Below, one piece after another: positions 34,653 through 44,133 of a stretch of DNA of 64,000 nucleotides. The position numbers and the translations under genes were made by a program. Source of the DNA: Paenibacillus tianmuensis (lineage in GTDB: Bacteria; Bacillota; Bacilli; Paenibacillales; NBRC-103111); the NCBI RefSeq assembly GCF_900100345.1, contig NZ_FMTT01000021.1:1-64000 (forward strand), in the 5' to 3' direction. The notes under the pieces are model-generated. The model worked only from the letters and a program-made list of their open reading frames with translations, ran no database searches and had not been told where the DNA came from. Position 1 is the first letter of the stretch, and each line of letters opens with the position of its first letter.

Positions 34653-35108
34653 ATGCGCGGCAAATCGCTGCGGTTTATTTTATTTCTTATGGTGGCGGTG
34701 ACCTTATCGGCTCTGGTGTACGGGTACGCGTTTTCCGATAACAACAGCTTTGTCGGTTCCAGCATCGATGAGCAGTTTCCCGTGCCGGCGGAGGCGCGCA
34801 AATCGGACGTTCCGTTCTCCAAGCCGGGAGTCGTCTATGTCCGCTACAACATGAAAGGTATCGAAGAAAAGGAAAGTATTCCCGACTTCTACGCGAATGA
34901 GATTCGCAAGTGGGGGTGGAAGGAAGACAAAGAGGAGCAGGTGGGGGCCCTGCGCGTTTTTGTAAAGGACGGCAAAACGATGAATATCACGACGCACACC
35001 GGCTATTTCACTTTGTTTACCAAAAAAAGCTCCGCAGGGCCGCACACAGCGGTTACCGGTTCGCCGCGAGCCGCAGTTTCCAAGCCGCAGAGCGCGCCTG
35101 AGCGGTAA
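34653..35108 (+). CDS. Membrane-anchored hypothetical protein, 151 residues
   Basis: An N-terminal signal or anchor (LRFILFLMVAVTLSALVYGYAF) leads to an extracellular domain of ~110 residues (KPGVVYVRYNMKGIEEKESI, VGALRVFVKDGKTMNITTH) and a Ser/Pro/Ala tail. The short beta-strand pattern with DFYANEIRKWGWKEDK suggests a compact domain of unknown fold. ATG 34653 lies after CTGGGGGTG; a 23-residue longer frame is possible but has no site. Monocistronic and divergent from the frameshifted gene. No function is assigned. Confidence 0.65.
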   Translation: MRGKSLRFILFLMVAVTLSALVYGYAFSDNNSFVGSSIDEQFPVPAEARKSDVPFSKPGVVYVRYNMKGIEEKESIPDFYANEIRKWGWKEDKEEQVGALRVFVKDGKTMNITTHTGYFTLFTKKSSAGPHTAVTGSPRAAVSKPQSAPER

Positions 35109-35258
35109 CTCCCTGCGGCCAAGGGCCGTACTGAATGTGAGGATTCACGCTATGGGGCAAATGCTTGGCGGCTCCATCCCCGTTATTTTCATTTTTTGCA
35201 ACGAAAAACCCGCATGGTATAATGGAGCGATAAAGTCAGGACAAGCGGAGTGAGAACA

Positions 35259-35957
35259 ATGAGAATCAACAAATACATTAGCGAAACCGGAATTTGCTCC
35301 CGGCGCGAAGCGGACCAGCTGATCGAGGGAAAGCGCGTCACGATTAACGGCCAGCTAGCTGAGCTCGGAAGCCGGGTGAGCGAAGGGGACGACGTGCGGA
35401 TCGACGGAAAATCGGTCAGCGAGAAGACAAAGCACGTCTACATTGCGCTCCACAAGCCGGTCGGCATCACCAGCACGACGGAACGGCACGTCCGCGGCAA
35501 TATCGTGGACTTTGTGGGTCACCATGAGCGCATTTTCCCGATCGGACGGCTGGATAAAGATTCCGAAGGATTGATTTTGCTTACGAACGACGGCGATATC
35601 GTCAACAAAATATTACGCTCCGAGCACGAGCACGATAAGGAATACATCGTGACGGTGAACAAACCGGTCACGCCGATGTTTTTGCAGGGAATGGCGAGCG
35701 GCGTACGGATACTCGGGACCGTCACCAAACCGTGCAAAGTGAGCCGCATCGACGACCGGACGTTTCGGATCTTGCTGACGCAAGGACTGAACCGTCAAAT
35801 CCGACGGATGAGTGCCGCCTTCGGCTACGAGGTTCGCCGGTTGAAGCGGGTGCGCATTATGAACATCAAGCTGGCCGGGCTGCCGGTAGGGCAGTGGCGC
35901 GATCTGACCCCGGAAGAGCTGGACAAGCTGATGAGCGCCATCGGGCATCAGCCGTAA
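35259..35957 (+). CDS. rluF: 23S rRNA pseudouridine synthase RluF
   Basis: Modifies uridine in domain V of 23S rRNA (U2604 in E. coli numbering) during ribosome maturation. The 232-residue protein has an S4 RNA-binding domain ([18 protein letters not shown]) and the catalytic domain with Asp in [19 protein letters not shown], followed by [16 protein letters not shown]. These are the RsuA/RluB/E/F signatures, closest to RluF by the [11 protein letters not shown] segment. ATG 35259 lies 8 bases after GCGGAGTG; GTG at 35250 in the same frame overlaps that site and is less likely. Confidence 0.9.
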   Translation: MRINKYISETGICSRREADQLIEGKRVTINGQLAELGSRVSEGDDVRIDGKSVSEKTKHVYIALHKPVGITSTTERHVRGNIVDFVGHHERIFPIGRLDKDSEGLILLTNDGDIVNKILRSEHEHDKEYIVTVNKPVTPMFLQGMASGVRILGTVTKPCKVSRIDDRTFRILLTQGLNRQIRRMSAAFGYEVRRLKRVRIMNIKLAGLPVGQWRDLTPEELDKLMSAIGHQP

Positions 35958-35965
35958 GTTTTATG

Positions 35966-36658
35966 CTACACGTTGAATTTGTAGCCGATCCCCCGCACGG
36001 TATGGATGTATTTCGGATCGGTGGGGTTCGCTTCGATCTTCTTGCGCAGGTTGCTGATGTGTACGAGCAGTGTGCGCGTGTCGCCGTTGCTGTCCACGCC
36101 CCAAGTCATTTTATACAGCTGTTCGAGCGGGAGCACCTTGCCGGGCGAGCGGGCGAGATGCAGCAGCAGGTCGAATTCCTTGGAAGACAGCGGCACGAGC
36201 CCGCCGCTTGCTTTCACGGTTCGGCTGAGCAAGTCGATCTCCAGTCCCGGAAACGACAGGTACTGGGAATCTTCCTTGTGCTGCTCAAGCAGCTGGCTGC
36301 GGCGCAGATGCGCTTTGACCCGGGCGACGAGCTGGCCGGGACTGAACGGCTTCGTAATGTAATCGTCTCCGCCGATGCTGAACCCCAGAATGATATCCAT
36401 ATCCTCGCTTTTGCAGCTCAGAAATAAAATCGGCGTATTATAGGACTTCCGGATTTGCCGGCATACTTCGATGCCGTCCATTTCGGGGAGCAAAATGTCG
36501 AGAATCACCAGATCCGGATGATGCTCCCGCACCATGGCAAGCGCTTCCGCTCCATTCCCGGAATACAGTACGTCATACCCCTCCTTACGCAAATAAAGAC
36601 TGATTAATTCGATAATCTCGGCTTCATCGTCGACGATGAGTATTTTTTCTCCAGGCAT
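35966..36658 (-). CDS. OmpR-family response regulator of the 7TM kinase
   Basis: A 230-residue regulator. The receiver has ILIVDDEAEIIELI, acceptor Asp in HPDLVILDILLPEMDG, and Lys in DYITKPFSP. The winged-helix output domain ends YIHTVRGIGYKFNV. GGAGGAG lies six bases before ATG 36658; a 21-residue extension to 36721 lacks a site. It is convergent with rluF (8-base gap) and divergent from the 7TM-type kinase, its likely partner. The shared 180-base control region between them suggests autoregulation. Confidence 0.92.
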   Translation of the reverse strand: MPGEKILIVDDEAEIIELISLYLRKEGYDVLYSGNGAEALAMVREHHPDLVILDILLPEMDGIEVCRQIRKSYNTPILFLSCKSEDMDIILGFSIGGDDYITKPFSPGQLVARVKAHLRRSQLLEQHKEDSQYLSFPGLEIDLLSRTVKASGGLVPLSSKEFDLLLHLARSPGKVLPLEQLYKMTWGVDSNGDTRTLLVHISNLRKKIEANPTDPKYIHTVRGIGYKFNV

Positions 36659-36838
36659 CGATTTCTCCTCCAAAAGATGATGCGGCGAAACATGATGTTT
36701 CTTTGAAACGATCAGAATCATACCTCGCCGGACTCGATACTGGATTCTGATATGGCAGCGATAAACGTCCCGAAATCCTCCAAAAGTGAGCCGTTTATCC
36801 CGGTTTCCAAAAAATGCAGTTTAAGGTACGATAGTAGA

Positions 36839-38992
36839 ATGGAAGCCCATTTGAACAACAGGAAGAAAGTGGTATCCATTTCCAGAAACTATTCTTATTA
36901 TTATAAATGGTTTTGGGTGTTTATTTCCATAGTTTTATTGGCCGCCGGTATCGCCGGTATCGGCTATTGCCTTTCCTCTGCCGAGAAGTCCGCGCCCCGT
37001 GCCGTTCAAGGGATCATAGACCTGGAGCGCTACGGCTTGGAATCTCATGGAACGGTCCGGCTGGACGGTGAATGGAAGATGTACTGGATGCGCCTGCTAA
37101 CGCCGGAAGAGCTGGCCTCCCCGGAGCATGCTGCGGGGGAGCAGGCGACCCTGATCGCTCTTCCCGAGGTATGGAATCGTGTCCTTGTGGACGGCGTGCA
37201 GTCGGGCGGATCGGGTTATGCGACCTTTCACTTGAAAGTGATGCTGAATGGCCCCGCCTCAGATCTGGGGCTGAAGCTTCCATACATCCGGACGGCCTAC
37301 AAGGCCTGGGTGAACGGTGAGCCGGTCGCAAGCAGCGGCACGGTCGGAGAAGACATCCTGACTTCCAAGCCTCTATATACCCCGAATTTGATCCGGTTCC
37401 GTCATGCAGGTGGGCCACTGGATATCGTCATTCAGGTTTCCAATTACCACCACCGGCTCGGGGGCATCTGGAAACCGGTCGAGCTCGGCTCATGGAGCAC
37501 GCTCGACAGCAAGCTCCGGAGAGAGCTTGCGATCGAGACGTTTGTGATAGGAAGTCTGCTGTCGATGGGGCTGTATCACATCGGTTTGATTGCGCTCAGG
37601 CGCAAAGAGAAAGGATCGCTGTATTTCGGCCTTTTTTGTTTGTTGATCGGCATACGGGCCTTCTTTACAGGCGAAGGCGTGATGTATTATTTTATCCCCG
37701 AGGTGCCTTGGCTGACGGAGCTGCGCATCGAGTACGTATGCTTTTACATGGGCGTGCCCGTCATGATCATGTTCATGCACGCGCTGTACCCGCAGGAAGT
37801 GCGCCCCGGCATCGTCCGGACTATTCTGGCGCTTGGCGTAGCGTTCTCGGCTTCGGCATTTTTGATTCCGCCCCCATGGGTGACCTATACGACGCCGGTG
37901 TTCCAGTTCATTACGCTGCTCACCAGCGGCTGCCTGCTGTTCGGCCTGGGACGAGCCCTGACTCGCAAAAGAGACGGGGCTCTGTTCGCCGCGATCGGCG
38001 CGGGCGCTTACGTCGCCACGGTGATACTGGACATCATGTACTATAACCAGTGGATCAAGCTTGGCGAGGTTTCGGCGTATGGCTTGCTTGTCTGCGTGTT
38101 CATGACCTCGTTCATTCTGAGCGCCAAATCGGCCAAGGCTTACGTGGAAGTGGAGACGCTATCGCGGCAAATGCGCGAGATGAACACCGGTCTGGAGCAC
38201 AAAATTCGCGAGCGGACCGCCGAATTGGAACGCATCAACCGCAGTCTGGAGCGGATGAACGACGACTTGGCGCGGATGGAAACGTCGAGGCGGCACCTGC
38301 TCAGCAATATCTCACACGATCTGGGAACGCCGATGACGCTGATTCAAGGGTACGTGGAAGCGCTCATCGACGGCGTCGTCTCGCAGCCCGACCAGCAGCA
38401 AAAGTATTTAAAGCTCATCCATAACCGGATTACGGGCTTGAACCGGCTCATCGCCGATTTGTTCCAGCTCTCGAAGCTGGAGGCCAGACAGATGGATTTC
38501 GATATCCAGCCGGTGAGTACGGACGATTTTATCCGCTATTTCGACGAGCGCTATGAGCTGGAGCTGGCCGGCGCCGGGCTTAAGTTCGAGACGGTTGTCT
38601 ACTCGCTGCGGCCCGAAGCCCACCGGCAGGCCGTGGTCAAAATCGACGTCGACCGGATCGATCAGGTGCTGACCAACGTGATTTACAATGCGGTCAAGCA
38701 TACGCCGCGCGGCGGGCTGATCCAGCTTCATTTTATCGTGGACGAGCATTCGCTTGTTATGCAGGTGCAGGATAACGGCCCGGGCATCGATCCGGAAGAC
38801 TTGCCGCACATTTTCGACCGTTTCTATAAAAAAGACAAGTCCCGCAACACGGCCGGCGGCGGCAGCGGCCTCGGGCTGGCTATCGCCAAAGAGATTGTCG
38901 ACTACCATGGGGGCCGGATCTGGGCGCAAAGCCACGTAGGTCAAGGCGCCTGCATCGCCTTCATGCTGCCCCTCGCGAAAGGGGGTGAATAG
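36839..38992 (+). CDS. Sensor histidine kinase with 7TMR-DISM sensor
   Basis: Membrane kinase of about 717 residues. An anchor (FWVFISIVLLAAGIAGIGYCL) leads to an extracellular jelly-roll-like domain (GEWKMYWMRLL.., LKLPYIRTAYKAWVNGE), the type that binds carbohydrates in this family. Seven membrane segments follow (~230-440), then a coiled coil, H-box HLLSNISHDLGTPMTLIQGY, N-box VLTNVIYNAVKHTP, and G-boxes DNGPGID and GSGLGLAIAKEI. The start is uncertain: ATG 36839 has no clear site, ATG 36752 would add 29 residues, and GTG 36869 follows AGGAAG. Divergent from its regulator gene. Confidence 0.88.
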   Translation: MEAHLNNRKKVVSISRNYSYYYKWFWVFISIVLLAAGIAGIGYCLSSAEKSAPRAVQGIIDLERYGLESHGTVRLDGEWKMYWMRLLTPEELASPEHAAGEQATLIALPEVWNRVLVDGVQSGGSGYATFHLKVMLNGPASDLGLKLPYIRTAYKAWVNGEPVASSGTVGEDILTSKPLYTPNLIRFRHAGGPLDIVIQVSNYHHRLGGIWKPVELGSWSTLDSKLRRELAIETFVIGSLLSMGLYHIGLIALRRKEKGSLYFGLFCLLIGIRAFFTGEGVMYYFIPEVPWLTELRIEYVCFYMGVPVMIMFMHALYPQEVRPGIVRTILALGVAFSASAFLIPPPWVTYTTPVFQFITLLTSGCLLFGLGRALTRKRDGALFAAIGAGAYVATVILDIMYYNQWIKLGEVSAYGLLVCVFMTSFILSAKSAKAYVEVETLSRQMREMNTGLEHKIRERTAELERINRSLERMNDDLARMETSRRHLLSNISHDLGTPMTLIQGYVEALIDGVVSQPDQQQKYLKLIHNRITGLNRLIADLFQLSKLEARQMDFDIQPVSTDDFIRYFDERYELELAGAGLKFETVVYSLRPEAHRQAVVKIDVDRIDQVLTNVIYNAVKHTPRGGLIQLHFIVDEHSLVMQVQDNGPGIDPEDLPHIFDRFYKKDKSRNTAGGGSGLGLAIAKEIVDYHGGRIWAQSHVGQGACIAFMLPLAKGGE

Positions 38993-39038
38993 AGACTCGT
39001 ACGTCAGCGCCGCCAGAAGCGAATCGCATGCGTGACGC

Positions 39039-39926
39039 TTAATCGCCGGAGCCTGGGGGATGCAGCAGCGAGCTGCGGTAATCGGTCGGCGAGAGCTGGT
39101 AGTGCCACTTGAACTGCTTCGAAAAGTACAGCGGGTCCTGGAAGCCGACCGAAGACGCAATCTGCTCCACGGTCAGCTCCGGGCGCTCCCGCAGCAGATG
39201 GCGCGCTTTGTCGAGCCGGAGCCGGAGCAGGAACGTCACAGGCGTCAGCCCGGTCTGCCGCTTGAACAGCGTCGAAAGATACGCGCGGTTGTAGCCGAGA
39301 GACTCGGCCATCAGCTCGATCGTGATCGGCTCCGCATACTGCTTGGATAAATATTGCAGCGCCCGCTGCACCGTTTGCCCCGCCGCGGTCGCCTGCTCCG
39401 GCTCGTCCCCGCGAAGGGGGTGAAGCGCTTCCGCGAACTCGGCGAACAGCAGGTGCAGGCAGCCGTTTGCTTTCAGATTGGCACCTGCGCCGCGGTGCTG
39501 AAACGCCAATTGCACTTGGCGGAACAGGACGCCGATCGAGCGCTTTCGTCCGGTATGGACGACCGGCTGGTGCGAGCTCAGGCCCGTATCTTGCAGCAAG
39601 CGCCCGGCAAGCTGCCCTTCGAAGGCGACCCAACGGTAGTGCCACGGATCAAGCGCATCGGCCATATAATTGACCAGCTTGCCCGGCTCGATCAGGAAGC
39701 TGTCTCCGGCGCCAAGCTCGTAGGTTTGTCCTTGGCAGACGTAGGTGCCCTTGCCAGATAACACATGATGCAGCAAATAATAATCGACTACCTTCGGTCC
39801 GGGCTTATGCCCCGGCTTCGTTTGGCTGTGGCCGGCGAACAGGACCGTCAAAGGGCTGTCTTCCGGCGCGGGGTACGGGTTGGATACGACAAAGTAGGTA
39901 TCGGGACGTTTGACGGGCTCGGACAC
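39039..39926 (-). CDS. AraC-family regulator, likely of galactose genes
   Basis: Transcription factor with an N-terminal cupin sensor (YYLLHHVLSGKGTYVCQGQTYELGAGDSFLI) that should bind a sugar and a C-terminal AraC DNA-binding domain (ITIELMAESLGYNRAYLSTL, LTVEQIASSVGFQDPLYFSK). GTG at 39926 lies 12 bases after AAGGAGG; ATG at 39953 is an alternative without a site, and longer frames run into the control region. It is transcribed away from galK, so control of galK-galE-galT is the natural inference. About 295 residues, typical for the class. Confidence 0.88.
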   Translation of the reverse strand: MSEPVKRPDTYFVVSNPYPAPEDSPLTVLFAGHSQTKPGHKPGPKVVDYYLLHHVLSGKGTYVCQGQTYELGAGDSFLIEPGKLVNYMADALDPWHYRWVAFEGQLAGRLLQDTGLSSHQPVVHTGRKRSIGVLFRQVQLAFQHRGAGANLKANGCLHLLFAEFAEALHPLRGDEPEQATAAGQTVQRALQYLSKQYAEPITIELMAESLGYNRAYLSTLFKRQTGLTPVTFLLRLRLDKARHLLRERPELTVEQIASSVGFQDPLYFSKQFKWHYQLSPTDYRSSLLHPPGSGD

Positions 39927-40143
39927 GGCGCGAACTCGCCTCCTTTTGGGCATTGCCCCGGATACGTTCAGTATAGCACGAAGGAGGGCGTCTGTGCGTT
40001 CATGATCTAACATTTTTCCATGCCATCCTGACATCGTTCCATAGTGAAAACCGATTGTCCGGTCTATACTTGAGGCAAAGCTTACTATAGAAATTTCGCT
40101 ATATCGAACGTATCTTCTTAAATCCATAACGAGGTGAACCGTC

Positions 40144-41319
40144 ATGACGGGAGTCAAAGCATTGCAGGAGCAGTTTGTCGAGCTGTACGGAGGAGATAGC
40201 TCCAATCCGATCCGGGCGTTTCATGCGCCGGGGCGCGTCAATCTGATCGGAGAGCACACGGATTACAACGGTGGCTACGTTTTTCCGGCCGCTCTGACGT
40301 TTGGCACGACGATGCTGATCCGGAAGCGGGAGGACGATCAGGTGGGCTTCGCTTCCACCGACTTTCCGCTGCACAAGCATATTTCCATTCAGCAGGTCGA
40401 ATTCCGCGCCGAAGACGATTGGATCAATTACCCGAAGGGCATCATCCGCGAGCTGCAAAAGCGGGGGCTATCCGTCGGCGGTTACGATATTTTGTACAGC
40501 GGGGCAATTCCGAACGGCTCCGGCCTTTCCTCCTCAGCTTCTATCGAAGTGGTGACGGCCTTCGGCCTGCTCGCAATGGAAGGGCAGCCGACGGACAAGG
40601 TGGAGATCGCGCTGCTGTCGCAAAAGGCCGAGAACGAATTCATCGGCGTGCAGTGCGGCATCATGGATCAATTTGCAGTAGCGATGGGCAAGAAGGAGCA
40701 TGCGATTTTGCTCATGTGCGATACGCTGGAATACAAGCATGTGCCATTCGTCAGCGGCGAATACAAGCTGGTGATCGGCAATACGAACAAAAAGCGCGGG
40801 CTCGTCGACTCCGCCTACAACGAGCGGCGTTCGCAGTGCGAGCAGGCGGCGAAGCATTTGGCTGCCGAATATCCCGGCCTGACGCTGCTCGGTCAGCTGT
40901 CGCTGGAGCAATACCGGAGCGCGCAGCATCTGATTCCGGACGAAACGGTGCGCAAGCGGGCTCAGCACGTCGTCGAGGAGATCGACCGGGTGTTGCAGTC
41001 CATCGAGGTGCTGGAACGGGGGGACCTGGCGGCGTTCGGCCGGCTGATGATCGGCTCGCATAACTCACTGCGCGACTTGTATGAGGTGACCGGCGTCGAG
41101 TTGGACACGATGGTCGAAGCGGCGCTTGCTGCTCCCGGCGTACTTGGCTCGCGGATGACGGGCGCCGGCTTCGGCGGCTGCACAGTATCGTTGGTGCATC
41201 AAGACAGCGTGGAGCAATTTGTCGGCGAAGTGGGCCGTGTGTATAAGGAGAAGACCGGCTTGACCGCGGACTTCTATGTGTGCGACATTGGGAATGGCGT
41301 GCAGGAGCTGCAGCTATAG
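40144..41319 (+). CDS. galK: Galactokinase
   Basis: First step of the Leloir pathway: ATP-dependent phosphorylation of galactose at C1 in the cytosol. The 391-residue GHMP kinase carries the galactokinase signature GRVNLIGEHTDYNGGYVFP (about 30-48), the ATP loop IPNGSGLSSSASIEV, and motif 3 MTGAGFGGCTVSLV. Catalytic Asp lies in QCGIMDQFAVAMG. CGAGGTG precedes the ATG. It heads the galK-galE-galT operon, 66 bases before galE. Control by the divergent AraC-type gene is likely. Confidence 0.96.
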   Translation: MTGVKALQEQFVELYGGDSSNPIRAFHAPGRVNLIGEHTDYNGGYVFPAALTFGTTMLIRKREDDQVGFASTDFPLHKHISIQQVEFRAEDDWINYPKGIIRELQKRGLSVGGYDILYSGAIPNGSGLSSSASIEVVTAFGLLAMEGQPTDKVEIALLSQKAENEFIGVQCGIMDQFAVAMGKKEHAILLMCDTLEYKHVPFVSGEYKLVIGNTNKKRGLVDSAYNERRSQCEQAAKHLAAEYPGLTLLGQLSLEQYRSAQHLIPDETVRKRAQHVVEEIDRVLQSIEVLERGDLAAFGRLMIGSHNSLRDLYEVTGVELDTMVEAALAAPGVLGSRMTGAGFGGCTVSLVHQDSVEQFVGEVGRVYKEKTGLTADFYVCDIGNGVQELQL

Positions 41320-41385
41320 GCATGATCGTCTGGCGATGAACGGACGGAATCAAACATTCGGATGGACGGAAGGAGAGGCTTAACT

Positions 41386-42372
41386 ATGGCCATTATGGTA
41401 ACCGGAGGCGCGGGCTACATCGGCTCGCATACGGTAGCCGAGCTGCTGTCAAAAGGCGAAGAGGTCGTTATCGTCGACAATTTGCAGCAAGGACACCGGA
41501 AAGCGGTGCTTGGCGGCAAGCTGTACGTCGGGGACATTCGCGATGCGGACTTTTTAGACACGGTATTCCGCGAAAACGACATCGACGCCGTCATTCATTT
41601 CGCAGCAAACTCGCTCGTCGGCGAAAGCATGCAGGTACCCGGCAAATATTATCATAACAACGTCTACGGGACGCTCTGCCTGCTGGAGAAGATGAACGAA
41701 TACGGCGTCAAAAAAATCGTGTTCTCGTCCACGGCGGCGACGTACGGCGAGCCCGAGAACATTCCGATTCTGGAGTCGGACCGGACGCTGCCGACGAACG
41801 CTTACGGCGAAACGAAGCTCGCCATGGAGAAGATGATGCGCTGGTTCGATACCGCGCACGGCATCAAATACGTCTCGCTGCGCTATTTCAATGCAGCAGG
41901 CGCGCACGAAAGCGGCCGGATCGGCGAAGACCATTCGCCGGAGACCCATCTGGTGCCGATCATTCTGCAGGTGGCGCTTGGCAAGCGCGCGCATATCTCG
42001 ATTTACGGCGACGATTATGCGACGCCGGACGGCACGTGCATCCGCGACTACATCCATGTGACCGACTTGGCGGACGCCCACATTCTCGCGGTGGAAAAGC
42101 TTCGCGCCGGCGGGGACAGCAGCGTATATAACCTGGGCAACGGCAAAGGCTTCTCCGTCAAAGAAGTGATCGACATCGCGCGCGAAGTGACGGGACATGC
42201 GATTCCGGCCGTCGTCGAAGCCCGCAGAGCCGGAGACCCGGCGGTGCTTGTCGCCTCCTCGGAGCGCGGCAGAACAGAGCTCGGCTGGCAGCCGAAGCGG
42301 GACAGCCTGCAGCAAATCATCGCCTCTGCATGGGCTTGGCATCAAGCGAATCCGGACGGCTACGGCAAGTAA
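41386..42372 (+). CDS. galE: UDP-glucose 4-epimerase
   Basis: Interconverts UDP-galactose and UDP-glucose using bound NAD. The 328-residue SDR-type enzyme has the Rossmann motif [12 protein letters not shown] (5-16), the catalytic Ser-Ser-Thr in [12 protein letters not shown], and YxxxK as YGETKLAME. Substrate-binding segments [13 protein letters not shown] and [10 protein letters not shown] are typical. AAGGAGAGG is nine bases before ATG 41386; an eight-residue extension upstream is not supported. Middle gene of the operon; galT follows after 57 bases. Confidence 0.96.
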   Translation: MAIMVTGGAGYIGSHTVAELLSKGEEVVIVDNLQQGHRKAVLGGKLYVGDIRDADFLDTVFRENDIDAVIHFAANSLVGESMQVPGKYYHNNVYGTLCLLEKMNEYGVKKIVFSSTAATYGEPENIPILESDRTLPTNAYGETKLAMEKMMRWFDTAHGIKYVSLRYFNAAGAHESGRIGEDHSPETHLVPIILQVALGKRAHISIYGDDYATPDGTCIRDYIHVTDLADAHILAVEKLRAGGDSSVYNLGNGKGFSVKEVIDIAREVTGHAIPAVVEARRAGDPAVLVASSERGRTELGWQPKRDSLQQIIASAWAWHQANPDGYGK

Positions 42373-42429
42373 AATGACGGGTGCGGGCGTTCGGGCCGAA
42401 GGCCGGCCGATCCGAAGGAGTGGAGAACA

Positions 42430-44022
42430 ATGGAACAAAGACAGATGGAAACCGAATTCGGCTCTCCCGACCGGAAGGCGGCCTATCGGGTCGAACGACT
42501 GCTGCAATTTGGCCTGAAGCGCGGATTGCTGGAGCCGCTGGATGTGTATGCGGCCCGCAACGGGCTGCTCGATCTGCTGTGTATCGGCGAGCCGTACGAG
42601 GGCGATCTGAACGAGCCGGTAGCGGACAGCGCATTGGAGCTGCTGGAGCCGCTGGTCGATTACGCGGCCGAATCGGGCCTGCTTGAAGAGAACAACACGA
42701 CGGTACGCGATCTGCTGGATGCCCGTTTGATGGGGCAGCTCATGCCTCGGTCATCCGAGCTTGTGCACCGGTTCTGGACGACCGCGAAGTTGGCCGGCAT
42801 CGAAGCGGCGACGGACGATTTCTACAAGCTGTGCATCGATTCGAACTACATCCGTATGGACCGGATCGGTAAAAACATGTATTGGCTTGCGCCGACGGAA
42901 TATGGGGATATCGAAATTACCATAAACCTGTCGAAGCCCGAGAAAGACCCGAAAGAAATCGCGATGCTCCGAAACGCGCCGCAGAGCCATTACCCCAAAT
43001 GCCTGCTGTGCATCGAAAACGTAGGCTACGCCGGCAGACTCAATCATCCGGCGCGACAGAACCTGCGGGTCATTCCGGTTGAGCTGGCCGGGGAAACGTG
43101 GTACTTTCAATATTCGCCTTACGTGTATTACAACGAGCACAGCATCATTTTCGACCGGGAGCACCGGCCGATGAAGACGTCGAAGGAGACGTTCGAGCGC
43201 CTACTCGATTTCGTGGAGCGTTTCCCGCATTATTTCATCGGCTCGAATGCCGACCTGCCGATCGTCGGCGGATCGATCCTGAACCACGATCATTTTCAAG
43301 GCGGACGGCATAAGTTTCCGATGGAAAAGGCGGGCGTCGAGGAGAGCTTCAGCCATCCGGATTATCCCGGCTTGAAGATCGGCATCGTCAAATGGCCGAT
43401 GTCAGTCATTCGCCTCTCCGCTCCTAACTGCGATCCGTTGTTGAAGCTCGCCACGGCGATTCTGGATGCGTGGAAGTCTTACAGCGATCCGTCGCAGGAC
43501 ATCTTCGCGTTTACGGAGCAGGCGGGCGTCAAGGTGCCGCATAACACGATCACCCCCATTGCCCGCAACAATGCGAGCGGGGAGTACGAGCTCGATCTGG
43601 TGCTGCGCAACAACCGGACCAGCGAAGAGCATCCCGACGGCATTTTTCACCCGCACAAGGAGCTTCACCACATTAAGAAAGAGAACGTCGGCTTGATCGA
43701 GGTGATGGGGCTCGCCGTGCTGCCGGGTCGTCTCAAGGACGAGCTGGAGCTGGCGTCCAAGCTGCTGACCGGGGAGGAGAAGCTGGACGGGAAGGTGACG
43801 CGCGATCCGTCGCATCCACTGCACAAGCATGCCGAATGGCTGGAGGAGCTTGTCAGCCGTTACGGTACGGCGATGCCGGAGGAGGACGCGAGGCAAGCGC
43901 TGCAGACGGAGACGGGGCGCAAGTTCGCGGACGTGCTGCGCGACGCGGGCGTGTACAAGCGCAGCGAGCAGGGAATGGAGCGGTTCCGGGCGTTTTTGCG
44001 GCACCTCGGCGTGCGGGCTTAA
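42430..44022 (+). CDS. galT: Galactose-1-phosphate uridylyltransferase, class II
   Basis: Exchanges UMP between UDP-glucose and galactose-1-phosphate, closing the Leloir cycle. The 530-residue length and absence of the short class I HPH layout mark the class II enzyme of Firmicutes. Likely catalytic and metal residues lie in VGGSILNHDHFQGGRHKFPM and in the NHP-type segment GRLNHPARQNLRVIP. GAAGGAGTGG precedes the ATG. Last gene of the operon, followed by a strong terminator. Confidence 0.95.
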   Translation: MEQRQMETEFGSPDRKAAYRVERLLQFGLKRGLLEPLDVYAARNGLLDLLCIGEPYEGDLNEPVADSALELLEPLVDYAAESGLLEENNTTVRDLLDARLMGQLMPRSSELVHRFWTTAKLAGIEAATDDFYKLCIDSNYIRMDRIGKNMYWLAPTEYGDIEITINLSKPEKDPKEIAMLRNAPQSHYPKCLLCIENVGYAGRLNHPARQNLRVIPVELAGETWYFQYSPYVYYNEHSIIFDREHRPMKTSKETFERLLDFVERFPHYFIGSNADLPIVGGSILNHDHFQGGRHKFPMEKAGVEESFSHPDYPGLKIGIVKWPMSVIRLSAPNCDPLLKLATAILDAWKSYSDPSQDIFAFTEQAGVKVPHNTITPIARNNASGEYELDLVLRNNRTSEEHPDGIFHPHKELHHIKKENVGLIEVMGLAVLPGRLKDELELASKLLTGEEKLDGKVTRDPSHPLHKHAEWLEELVSRYGTAMPEEDARQALQTETGRKFADVLRDAGVYKRSEQGMERFRAFLRHLGVRA

Positions 44023-44059
44023 GGCGGGAACGGAAGACAGCCCGTTATGACGAAACCTA

Positions 44060-44120
44060 AAAAGACCCCCATCCGGGACGCCGTGTTGACGGAGTGCCGA
44101 ATGGGGGTCTTGCGCTTTTT
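44060..44120. terminator. Terminator after the gal operon
   Basis: AAAGACCCCCAT near 44061-44072 pairs with ATGGGGGTCTT (44101-44111); five T follow at 44116-44120. The hybrid kinase gene converges on it from the right. Confidence 0.85.
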
Positions 44121-44133
44121 AATGGAATCAGGA

